From NCBI GenBank assembly GCA_019429205.1, contig JAHYIT010000004.1, positions 18,277 to 82,276 of the forward strand: 64,000 nt of DNA, in the 5' to 3' direction. This stretch comes from Mariniphaga sp. (GTDB taxonomy: Bacteria; Bacteroidota; Bacteroidia; Bacteroidales; Prolixibacteraceae). The notes below the pieces were generated by a model that worked only from the letters and a program-made list of their open reading frames with translations, was not told where the DNA came from and made no database searches. Shown here piece by piece: positions 43,782 to 51,261 of the stretch; the stretch's first letter is position 1; each line of letters opens with the position of its first letter. Made by a program: the position numbers and the translations under genes.

Positions 43782-44891
43782 ATGTTCAAATTTTTGCTTT
43801 ATCCTTTTTCATTTTTATACGGAATTGCTGTTTATTTCCGCAATCTCTTATACGATTGGAATTTTCTGAAATCAAAAGAATTTGATGTACCTGTAATTTC
43901 CATCGGCAACATCACCGTTGGCGGAACCGGCAAAACCCCTCATGTGGAATACCTGGCAGAGCTTTTAAAAGATAAATTTGAAGTGGCCACCCTCAGCCGG
44001 GGATACAAAAGAAAAACAAAAGGATTTAAACAGGTTGATGTAACTTCCAATGTTTTTGAGGCGGGTGATGAGCCCCTTCAAATCAAAAAAAAATTTCCTG
44101 AAATTACTGTTACCGTTTGCGAAAACAGGGTTGAAGGCATGGAAAAAATGCTGGCTGCAACAGAAATTAAATCTCCCGATGTAGTTCTGCTCGACGATGC
44201 GTTTCAGCACCGCCGCATTATTGCGGGAATAAACATTTTGCTTATAGATTACAACCGCCCCATAAAGGAGGACAGCCTCTTGCCGGCAGGTCGGCTTCGC
44301 GAAAGTGCCTCCCAAATGAGAAGGGCGAACATTATTATTTTTACCAAATGCCCGCCTGCCAAAGTAACTCCCATTATGCGCCGGATTCTTCAAAAAGAAG
44401 TCAAACTTAAACCTTACCAGGAATTGTTTTTTACCTCTTTTGAATATGGAAAAATCAAACCGGTGTTTTCTGGCAGTGAACTGAAAAACGATTTTTACAA
44501 AAAACAAACCCATGCCATCCTGATTGTTACCGGAATTGCATTTCCTGTACTTATTCCTGAATACCTGAAACAGTTTGCAAACGAAACCGGTTTTATTCAG
44601 TTTCCCGATCACCATTACTATTCTTCCGACGATATTCAGCTAATAATGAATAAATTTGAAAAAATTAATTCACATCAAAAAATAATAATTACAACCGAAA
44701 AGGATGCCGTACGTTTTAAAGAGATGCCCGATTTGGATGAGCAGTTTAAATCAGCACTTTATTGCCTTCCGGTAAAAGTTAAATTTCTTGACGAAGAAGG
44801 AAAAATGTTTAATAAAAAAATTTTGAATTATGTTGGAGAAAATAAAAGCAACCGCGAGTTACATAGAAGACAGAATAAAAGCCAGGCCTGA
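43782..44891 (+). CDS. lpxK: Tetraacyldisaccharide 4'-kinase
   Basis: A 369-residue membrane-associated kinase of lipid A synthesis (4'-phosphorylation of the disaccharide precursor). The N-terminal membrane-facing helix FKFLLYPFSFLYGIAVYF is followed by the P-loop SIGNITVGGTGKTPHVEYL. LLDDAFQHRRI carries the conserved DDxxQHR. Its last 62 nt overlap the following gene, whose start is well supported, so the LpxK tail is translated in another frame of that DNA. Confidence 0.93.
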   Translation: MFKFLLYPFSFLYGIAVYFRNLLYDWNFLKSKEFDVPVISIGNITVGGTGKTPHVEYLAELLKDKFEVATLSRGYKRKTKGFKQVDVTSNVFEAGDEPLQIKKKFPEITVTVCENRVEGMEKMLAATEIKSPDVVLLDDAFQHRRIIAGINILLIDYNRPIKEDSLLPAGRLRESASQMRRANIIIFTKCPPAKVTPIMRRILQKEVKLKPYQELFFTSFEYGKIKPVFSGSELKNDFYKKQTHAILIVTGIAFPVLIPEYLKQFANETGFIQFPDHHYYSSDDIQLIMNKFEKINSHQKIIITTEKDAVRFKEMPDLDEQFKSALYCLPVKVKFLDEEGKMFNKKILNYVGENKSNRELHRRQNKSQA

Positions 44892-45642
44892 AACAGGAAT
44901 TATTTTGGGCACCGGGCTTGGCGGTTTGGTTAAAGAAATTGAAATAATTGATTCCATTCCATACAATGAAATACCTGATTTTCCGGTTTCAACGGTTGAT
45001 GGACATGCCGGCAGGTTAATTTACGGCAAGCTGGGAAATATTGAAGTACTGGCCATGCAGGGACGGTTTCATTACTACGAAGGATATTCCATGAAGGAGG
45101 TTACTTTTCCGGTGCGGGTAATGAAATATGCAGGAGTAAAACAATTGTTTGTTTCCAACGCTTCGGGAGGGCTTAATCCGGAATGGCATGTGGGCGACAT
45201 TGTAATTATTACCGATCACATCAACTTTTTCCCGGAACACCCGCTGCACGGGAAAAACGAAAATGAACTGGGGCCGCGTTTTCCCGACATGAGCAAGGTT
45301 TACGACGAGCGGCTGCGCAACAAAGCCAAACTGATTGCCCTGGAACACAACATCCATGTAAAAGAAGGCATTTATATCGGCGTGCAGGGCCCTACCTTTG
45401 AAACGCCTGCCGAATATAAAATGTTCCGCATTTTTGGCGCCGACATTGTGGGCATGTCAACTGTACCTGAAGTTATAACTGCCCGGCATTCAGGAATGAA
45501 GGTTTTTGGCATTTCAATAATTACCGACAGTGGCGTACCGGGTGAAATTGTAGAAATTTCGCACGAAGAAGTTCAGGAAGTGGCCATGAAAGCCGAACCA
45601 AAAATGACCCTGATATTAAAAAAGCTCATTGAAAGCATATAA
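44830..45642 (+). CDS. Purine-nucleoside phosphorylase
   Basis: A 270-residue PNP-family (trimeric, PNPase I) enzyme splitting purine nucleosides with phosphate. Motifs are GIILGTGLGGLVKEIE (phosphate loop), the MQGRFHYYEGY block, FVSNASGGLNPEW, GVQGPTFETPAEY (with the purine-site Glu) and a Asn/Asp-type base site in ITDSGVPG. The start at 44830 gives the normal N-terminus, so the 62-nt overlap with lpxK is real. Confidence 0.93.
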   Translation: MLEKIKATASYIEDRIKARPETGIILGTGLGGLVKEIEIIDSIPYNEIPDFPVSTVDGHAGRLIYGKLGNIEVLAMQGRFHYYEGYSMKEVTFPVRVMKYAGVKQLFVSNASGGLNPEWHVGDIVIITDHINFFPEHPLHGKNENELGPRFPDMSKVYDERLRNKAKLIALEHNIHVKEGIYIGVQGPTFETPAEYKMFRIFGADIVGMSTVPEVITARHSGMKVFGISIITDSGVPGEIVEISHEEVQEVAMKAEPKMTLILKKLIESI

Positions 45643-45643
45643 G

Positions 45644-45685
45644 AGTTCAGAGTTCAAAGTTCAAAGTTTAAAGTTTAAAGTTTAA
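45644..45685. repeat. Six-unit heptamer array
   Basis: Six consecutive 7-mers: AGTTCAG, AGTTCAA, AGTTCAA, AGTTTAA, AGTTTAA, AGTTTAA. They begin just after the PNP stop. Confidence 0.8.
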
Positions 45686-45760
45686 TGAAAGCATTACATT
45701 TTGCCAGCGATACCGCCATTCCGGAGAAGGCCTGAATCTTTAACATTTAACCAGCTAAAA

Positions 45761-46705
45761 ATGAAAAGTAAGTTATTAATAATTGTCATGACAGCCTTAT
45801 TGTTGAGTTGTTCAACACAAAAAAAGGATAACGTGGAACTGGTACTTGATACAAAATCTGCTTTGGGCGAAGGTGCCATCTGGAATTACAAAACCGGCGA
45901 ACTCATTTGGGTGAACATCACCGAAAAAATTCTGAATTTTTACAACCCTAAATTGAAAAACAATAAGGAAATGCTGACCGGGCAGATGATTGGAACAGTA
46001 GTTCCTTCCGAATCGGGAAAAATGATGGTGGCGCTGGAGAACGGTTTTTACCAGTTAAATCCCAAAACCGGGTCGAAAAAGTTAATAACCAATCCCGAAG
46101 AAGACATTTCGGGCAACCGCTTTAACGATGGAAAATGCGACCCTGCCGGACGATTCTGGGCAGGTACCATGAGCACCGAAGGGAAATCGCAGGCCGGAGC
46201 ACTTTACCGGCTCGATTCTAATGGTTCGGCACAAAAAATGATTGGAAACGTAACTACTTCAAATGGAATTGTTTGGTCGCTGGATTATACCAAAATGTAT
46301 TATATCGATACCCCAACCCGAAAAGTAATGGCCTGGAATTACAACAATGAAACCGGCGAAATAAGCAACCCGGAAACAGCCATCGAAGTTCCGCAGGAAA
46401 TGGGCTATCCCGATGGAATGACCATTGACGCTGAAGGAAATGTTTGGATTGCACTCTGGGGCGGAGCGGCTGTGGGATGCTGGAATCCCTTAACCGGAGA
46501 ATTGTTGCAAACGATTGATGTCCCGGCTAAAAATGTAACCTCCTGCGCTTTTGGCGACGATGATTTGGGAACGCTATACATTACAACCGCACGGCAGGGA
46601 ACAAGTGAAGAAGAACTAAAAAAATTTCCTCATGCCGGTGGCGTGTTTAAAACCAGACCGGGCGTGAAAGGCGTGGAAGCATTTTTCTTCAAAGGGGAGT
46701 TTTAA
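45761..46705 (+). CDS. SMP-30/gluconolactonase-like lipoprotein
   Basis: A 314-residue beta-propeller lactonase-like protein. The lipobox is LLLSCSTQ. Metal-site-type blocks are SALGEGAIWNYKTGELIWVN (the Glu), GNRFNDGKCDPAGRFWAGTM (Asn and Asp region), TTSNGIVWSLDYTKMYYID and DGMTIDAEGNVWIALWGG, so the metal ligands look intact. It probably hydrolyses a sugar lactone outside the cytoplasm. I use ATG 45761, giving a clean signal; an upstream ATG at 45701 would add 20 residues encoded by repeat-like DNA. Confidence 0.88.
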   Translation: MKSKLLIIVMTALLLSCSTQKKDNVELVLDTKSALGEGAIWNYKTGELIWVNITEKILNFYNPKLKNNKEMLTGQMIGTVVPSESGKMMVALENGFYQLNPKTGSKKLITNPEEDISGNRFNDGKCDPAGRFWAGTMSTEGKSQAGALYRLDSNGSAQKMIGNVTTSNGIVWSLDYTKMYYIDTPTRKVMAWNYNNETGEISNPETAIEVPQEMGYPDGMTIDAEGNVWIALWGGAAVGCWNPLTGELLQTIDVPAKNVTSCAFGDDDLGTLYITTARQGTSEEELKKFPHAGGVFKTRPGVKGVEAFFFKGEF

Positions 46706-46717
46706 AAAGAGAATGTC

Positions 46718-46788
46718 ACGCAAAGGCGTAAGGTCGCTAAGATTTTATAAAATAGAAGCTCTTCCTTTGCGTCTTCGCAACTTTGCGA
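46718..46788. repeat. Inverted octamer clusters
   Basis: Three octamers at 46718-46741 (ACGCAAAG, GCGTAAGG, TCGCTAAG) face three at 46765-46788 whose reverse complements read TCGCAAAG, TTGCGAAG, ACGCAAAG. Spacer 23 nt. Lies between the SMP-30 and PLP-enzyme genes. Confidence 0.65.
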
Positions 46789-46809
46789 GAAAATTAAAAA
46801 ACTAAAACA

Positions 46810-47763
46810 ATGAACATTAAATTTATACCCGATTATTCCGATATTGAAAAAGCCCACCAAACCATACAGGAATATGCTCACCGCACACCGGTTTTAACTT
46901 CTTCAAGTATCGATAAAATTGTTGGAGCCGACTTGTTTTTTAAGTGCGAAAATTTTCAGAAGGTTGGCGCATTTAAATTCAGGGGGGCTTGCAATGCCGT
47001 GTTTTCGCTTTCGCAGGAGGAGATGGAGATGGGCGTGGCCACGCACTCGTCGGGAAACCATGCTGCTGCATTGGCGCTGGCAGCAAAAATGCGCGGCATT
47101 CCTGCCTATATTGTAATGCCCGAAACTTCGCCCGAAATTAAAAAGAAAGCGGTGGCAGGCTACGGGGCACAAATTACCTTTTGCAAACCCACACTGTTGG
47201 CACGCGAAAACACTCTGGCTGAAGTGGTCAAAGAGACCGGCGCCACCGAAATTCACCCGTACAACAATTTTTATGTAATTGCCGGTCAGGGAACCGCTGC
47301 CAAAGAGCTGATTGAAGATGCTGGCAAATTCGATATCATTCTGGCTCCTGTAGGTGGTGGCGGTTTGCTCAGCGGAACAGCCATTTCAGCCAAGCAGTTG
47401 TTGCCAAAATGTAAGGTAATTGCTGCCGAACCTGCCGGCGCCGACGATGCTTTTCGCTCTTTTCACAGCAAAAAGCGGGTGCCTTCTAAAAATCCGAAAA
47501 CCATTGCCGACGGCCTGCTCACTTCGCTGGGCGAGCGCAACTTTAAAATCATTCTCGAAAAAGTGGACGATATCGTTACTGTTTCAGAAGAAAAAATTGT
47601 GGAATCCATGCGCCTCATCTGGGAACGCATGAAAATCGTTATCGAACCATCATCTGCTGTTCCGCTGGCTGCCATTCTGGAAGGTAAAGTGGATATAAAA
47701 AATAAAAAAGTGGGCATAATTCTTTCCGGCGGGAACCTGGATTTGGGAAAGTTGCCGTTTTAA
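46810..47763 (+). CDS. PLP-dependent serine/threonine dehydratase or serine racemase
   Basis: A 317-residue fold-type II PLP enzyme. The Schiff-base lysine is in FQKVGAFKFRGACNAV. HSSGNHAAALALAAKM is the substrate loop, and the phosphate-cradle Gly loop is APVGGGGLLSGTAI. It lacks the C-terminal ACT domain of biosynthetic threonine deaminase, so catabolic dehydratase or serine racemase is more likely. The C-terminal ILSGGNLDL with a Ser/Gly stretch contacts the PLP ring. Substrate cannot be read exactly. Confidence 0.9.
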   Translation: MNIKFIPDYSDIEKAHQTIQEYAHRTPVLTSSSIDKIVGADLFFKCENFQKVGAFKFRGACNAVFSLSQEEMEMGVATHSSGNHAAALALAAKMRGIPAYIVMPETSPEIKKKAVAGYGAQITFCKPTLLARENTLAEVVKETGATEIHPYNNFYVIAGQGTAAKELIEDAGKFDIILAPVGGGGLLSGTAISAKQLLPKCKVIAAEPAGADDAFRSFHSKKRVPSKNPKTIADGLLTSLGERNFKIILEKVDDIVTVSEEKIVESMRLIWERMKIVIEPSSAVPLAAILEGKVDIKNKKVGIILSGGNLDLGKLPF

Positions 47764-47844
47764 CCAAACTTTACCTCCCAAACAAAACTTACTTTCCTGC
47801 GAAATCGAATATAGCCCGGAAAGAAAGAAGGGCATTAAAATTTC

Positions 47845-47852
47845 TATCTTTG
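47845..47852 (+). promoter_or_regulatory. Candidate -7 box for the epimerase gene
   Basis: TATCTTTG matches TANNTTTG exactly, 15 nt before ATG 47868, implying a very short leader. No clear -33 element. Confidence 0.45.
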
Positions 47853-47867
47853 CAAAAAACACATTTT

Positions 47868-48905
47868 ATGATTTTTGTAACCGGCGGAACAGGCTTAATT
47901 GGTGCGCATTTGTTATTCGAATTAATTTCTTTGGGAAAAAGGGTAAAAGCACTTAAACGCAAAACGAGCAATTTGCAACAAGTGCTTAAAATCTTTTCCT
48001 TCTATTCAGAAAATCCGGAAAAACTTTTCAACCAGATTGAATGGGTTGATGGCGATATGCTGGATTATTTCGAATTGGAAAAATTGCTTGCCGGAACAAA
48101 GGAAATTTATCATTGTGCAGCCATTGTTTCGTTCAGCAAAAGTGAGCACAAACAAATGATTCACAACAACGTGGAAGGCACTGCCAATTTGGTTAATGCA
48201 GCATTGGAAACCGGTGTTAAAAAATTCTGTCATGTAAGCTCTGTGTCGGCCTTGGGAACCAACCAGAATGGTTTTATTATTGATGAACAAACCAATTGGG
48301 TACCCGGCAAAAAAGTTACCGGTTATTCTCACAGCAAGTTTTTTTCGGAGGCGGAAATATGGCGCGGAATTGAAGAAGGACTGGATGCAGTTATTGTAAA
48401 TCCTTCAATTGTTTTAGGGCCAGGCAATTGGGAAGCCGGAAGTTCGCGGTTATTTAAAACGATTTGGGATGGAATGAAATTTTATACCAAAGGAATTACT
48501 GGTTATGTGGATGTAAAGGATGTTGTTCGGGCTATGGTTTTGCTCATGGACGATAAAAATTTTGAAACCTGTAAAAACCAGCGATTCATTTTAAATGCCG
48601 AAAATATGAGCTACCAGGAACTATTCAGTAAAATTGCAGAGGCACTGGAAAAACCAAAACCAAAACTTTATGCTTCGCCCATTCTTACAGAATTTGCATG
48701 GCGTGGCGCCAAACTTTTCGGATTGTTCAGTAAAAACCAACCGCCCATTTCGCGTGAAACATCAAATGCAGCACACACCAAAAATTTGTTCGACGGCAGC
48801 AAAATATCCCAGTCCATTGATTTTAATTATCTTCCGGTTGAGCAATCGATAAAACAAACCGCCAACTATTTAAAAAAAGATATGCAAAACATCGGGACAA
48901 AGTAG
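47868..48905 (+). CDS. NAD-dependent epimerase/dehydratase family protein
   Basis: A 345-residue extended SDR. The cofactor loop is IFVTGGTGLIGAHLLFEL. The catalytic YxxxK is in TGYSHSKFFSE, with HVSSVSALG before it and VIVNPSIVLGPG after. The family covers sugar-nucleotide epimerases, dihydroflavonol-reductase-like and steroid-type reductases; the latter are suggested by the SSVSALG and NPSIVLGPGN pattern. I use ATG 47868 rather than an upstream TTG. The substrate is unknown. Confidence 0.85.
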   Translation: MIFVTGGTGLIGAHLLFELISLGKRVKALKRKTSNLQQVLKIFSFYSENPEKLFNQIEWVDGDMLDYFELEKLLAGTKEIYHCAAIVSFSKSEHKQMIHNNVEGTANLVNAALETGVKKFCHVSSVSALGTNQNGFIIDEQTNWVPGKKVTGYSHSKFFSEAEIWRGIEEGLDAVIVNPSIVLGPGNWEAGSSRLFKTIWDGMKFYTKGITGYVDVKDVVRAMVLLMDDKNFETCKNQRFILNAENMSYQELFSKIAEALEKPKPKLYASPILTEFAWRGAKLFGLFSKNQPPISRETSNAAHTKNLFDGSKISQSIDFNYLPVEQSIKQTANYLKKDMQNIGTK

Positions 48906-49339
48906 CAGTTTATGATGATGTCTCAAGTATATTTTTGTTTTATAAAATAGACTCTTTCAGGTTATATCCCAATAACTATCAGCGATTATTCAAATGGTAT
49001 TTAATAAGGGAATAAGGTTTACCTTTTTATTGTTTGCCATTTTACTAAGGTTTGAAAAAAAAAATAAGGTTTATTTTAGTACATAGAAACCTTATTTTCA
49101 ATGTATTAACCTTAGTAGAATAGTTACACATTTGATTATTACCTTATTACCTTATTGTTCTTCGACAAAGATTATATAAAAAAAACAAAATGGTCACCGC
49201 CTTTTTTAAAGCGAGTAAATTTATGGATAATATATTCATTTATAGTCGTTAATATTCATATAAAACAGTCATACTCTACAAAATCGCTGATAGCTATCGG
49301 ACTGAAAGGTCTGGCACCGGTAACCAGTTTCTTATATCT
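48906..49339. other. 434-bp AT-rich intergenic region
   Basis: No credible gene: the only long frame (from 49155) lacks homology-like features. It contains the nested palindromic array at 49003-49156, and a 10-bp palindrome GATAGCTATC at 49289-49298 of a type often seen dispersed in this phylum. Confidence 0.6.
49003..49156. repeat. Symmetrical AATAAGG array (three nested inverted repeats)
   Basis: Three pairs of arms are nested. Outer: 49003-49018 (AATAAGGGAATAAGGT) with 49141-49156 (one mismatch). Middle: ACTAAGGTT 49044-49052 with AACCTTAGT 49108-49116. Inner: AATAAGGTTT 49063-49072 with AAACCTTATT 49087-49096. That gives four (A/C)TAAGG units on each side of a 14-nt centre, in mirror order. 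Confidence 0.85.
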
Positions 49340-50269
49340 TCACGCCTCTTTCGAAGTATGTGCCTGGTAAATACTGGCATTCAACTCAAAACCTACGAGC
49401 AGTATCAGCGACATCACATACATTAAAAACAGGAGAATTAAAAGTGTACCAATGGAACCATACAATTTATTGTACTGGCTAAAATTGTTGATGTAGTATG
49501 AGAAACCACCCAAAGCAAAAATACTAAGGATAGTTGACAGTGTACTTCCGGCTGAAATAAACCGCCATTTTGTTTTTTTTGCCGGAGCCATGTAATACAA
49601 AAAAGAGTTGGCAAAAAACAGCAACAATACAATCACCACCCATTTTCCAAAGGTCAGCAGGAAAATGGTAAAACTGTCACGAATGATTTCATTTTCAAGC
49701 AAATAACTGATGGCAATTTGCCCGCCGGTAATTAATGCAACAGCAATTGTTAGCAATACAGAAAGAATTCCCAAAAGGAAAACGGCTGCCAGACGCTGGC
49801 TTAACCACGAACGCCGGTTAATGCTGTGAACAGTAGCATCGAAGGCGCTCATCATGGAAGCCAGGCCGTTTGTTGAAAATACCAAAGCCATTACAAAACC
49901 TAACGACAATAAACCTCCCCTTGGCCGCATAATAATATCGGTAACCGTGCCTTCAATGGTGTTAAACGTACTTTCAGGAACAAATTCCTGAATTAAACGG
50001 AAAAGTTCGTTTTGAAAATTTTCGATGGGAATATAAGGAATGAGGGTAAATAAAAACAAAATGAAAGGGAAAAAGGCGATAAAAAAAGAAAAAGCTATGG
50101 CTGAAGCCCGGGTGGTAATAGAGCCTTTTACAATACTGCGCCAAAAAAACAACGCAACATCATACAAAGGAACACCATCGAAAAAGGGCAGCGAAATTTT
50201 CTCAGCCCGTTCAATTAACTGTTCTCCAATACGTTTGTATTTATTACGATTTAAAAACCCTGTATTCAT
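49340..50269 (-). CDS. YihY/BrkB-family inner-membrane protein
   Basis: A 309-residue protein with about six hydrophobic helices. Family blocks are ASAIAFSFFIAFFPFILFLF, PRGGLLSLGFVMALVFSTNG, the helix FGKWVVIVLLLFFANSFLYY, and GSTLSTILSIFALGGFSYYI. Once named RNase BN by mistake, the family is now seen as a membrane protein of unknown function. I use ATG 50269, giving a 4-nt gap to the upstream gene; a longer TTG start would overlap it. Confidence 0.88.
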   Translation of the reverse strand: MNTGFLNRNKYKRIGEQLIERAEKISLPFFDGVPLYDVALFFWRSIVKGSITTRASAIAFSFFIAFFPFILFLFTLIPYIPIENFQNELFRLIQEFVPESTFNTIEGTVTDIIMRPRGGLLSLGFVMALVFSTNGLASMMSAFDATVHSINRRSWLSQRLAAVFLLGILSVLLTIAVALITGGQIAISYLLENEIIRDSFTIFLLTFGKWVVIVLLLFFANSFLYYMAPAKKTKWRFISAGSTLSTILSIFALGGFSYYINNFSQYNKLYGSIGTLLILLFLMYVMSLILLVGFELNASIYQAHTSKEA

Positions 50270-50273
50270 AGGG

Positions 50274-50675
50274 TTATTCCTGTTTTTCAATTCTGAGTTG
50301 GTGGATGTAATTCTTCCCCTCGCTTTTTTTCAGCAAAAAATAAACCCTGAAAGTACCCTTTTGAGTTCCAAGATTTCCAATTACATACTGGGCTCCTTCT
50401 TTGCCACCCTGGTGGATAACAGAAAAACTCTGTGGTAAGTTGTTGCTAAAAAAATCACTCACAATAAGCTGAGCCTGTGCCTTGCTGTAAACATTGTCGC
50501 TGTCAGGCACCACCAATTCAACATTCTGATTAAAATATTCTGAAAGCGACCTGGCATTGCCCGATTTCAGGCTAAGAATAATCTCGTCGGGGATTTGTGC
50601 AATTGCCGGTAAGGTAAACAAAAACAGACCGGCAAAAAGGTAAATCATAAATAATTTCTTTTTTATTGATGACAT
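50274..50675 (-). CDS. DUF4783-family exported protein
   Basis: A 133-residue protein with a signal peptide ending TLPAIAQ. The mature part fits DUF4783: IPDEIILSLKSGNARSLSEY, LVVPDSDNVYSKAQAQLIVS and YVIGNLGTQKGTFRVYFLLK. The fold is likely NTF2-like. Function unknown. It is probably co-transcribed with the YihY gene 4 nt downstream. Confidence 0.85.
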   Translation of the reverse strand: MSSIKKKLFMIYLFAGLFLFTLPAIAQIPDEIILSLKSGNARSLSEYFNQNVELVVPDSDNVYSKAQAQLIVSDFFSNNLPQSFSVIHQGGKEGAQYVIGNLGTQKGTFRVYFLLKKSEGKNYIHQLRIEKQE

Positions 50676-50745
50676 GATTTTTAATTTTTCAAATAGTAAG
50701 CGCCATTTTCATAACAAAAACTGTGCAAAAACAGATTCAACCTCT

Positions 50746-50753
50746 TATTTTTG
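50746..50753 (+). promoter_or_regulatory. Candidate -7 box for rlmH
   Basis: TATTTTTG matches TANNTTTG, 33 nt before the rlmH start. A TGTG about 20 nt upstream could act as a weak -33. AGAGG just before the ATG could act as a weak ribosome site. Confidence 0.45.
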
Positions 50754-50786
50754 GTAAATTTATAAATTAATTATTCATAACAGAGG

Positions 50787-51260
50787 ATGAAGCTTACTTT
50801 ATTGATGGTTGGTAAAACGGATGAAAAATATCTGCAGGAAGGAATTTCCAGGTATCAGATGCGTTTGAAACATTATATCGATTTCAGGCTTGAAATAATT
50901 CCAGACATAAAAAAGGGAAAAAACATGATGGTGAACCAGCAAAAAATGAAAGAAGGAGAGCTTATTCTGGCAAAACGGGCACCGGCACAGGAGTTTCACC
51001 TGCTCGATGAAAAAGGCAAACAAATGACTTCGAGGCAATTTGCAACCTTTCTTCAGAAAAAAATGGCCAGCGGAATAAAAGAACTTGTTTTTGTTATTGG
51101 TGGGCCATACGGTTTTTCAGACGAAGTGTATGAACAGGCCAATTCAAAAATTTCATTATCGAAGATGACTTTTCCGCACCAGTTGGCTCGACTTTTGTGC
51201 ATGGAGCAGTTTTACAGGGCTTTTACCATTATAAAAGGAGAACCATATCATCACGATTAA
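50787..51260 (+). CDS. rlmH: 23S rRNA (pseudouridine1915-N3)-methyltransferase
   Basis: A 157-residue SPOUT methyltransferase. Motifs are LTLLMVGKTDEKYLQEGISR at the N-terminus, FHLLDEKGKQMTSRQFATFL, the SAM-binding trefoil FVIGGPYGFSDEVYEQAN, and the end LLCMEQFYRAFTIIKGEPYH. Length is normal. A histidine-kinase gene starts 1 nt after its stop. Confidence 0.97.
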   Translation: MKLTLLMVGKTDEKYLQEGISRYQMRLKHYIDFRLEIIPDIKKGKNMMVNQQKMKEGELILAKRAPAQEFHLLDEKGKQMTSRQFATFLQKKMASGIKELVFVIGGPYGFSDEVYEQANSKISLSKMTFPHQLARLLCMEQFYRAFTIIKGEPYHHD

Positions 51261-51261
51261 T

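Noticed and set aside
45713..45740. REP-like palindrome (ATTCCGG...GGCCTGAAT)
   Set aside because: Only a few bases pair, too little to call a structured element from one copy.
45701..45760. Upstream in-frame extension of the SMP-30 gene
   Set aside because: The 20 extra residues are encoded by repeat-like DNA, while ATG 45761 gives an ideal lipoprotein signal.
49003..49156. Chromosomal replication origin
   Set aside because: No TTATNCACA DnaA boxes and no dnaA or dnaN gene nearby; the repeat is a different heptamer.
49155..49370. 71-residue frame downstream of the AATAAGG array
   Set aside because: It overlaps the palindromic DNA and the end of the YihY gene, has no start context or family pattern, and is low complexity.
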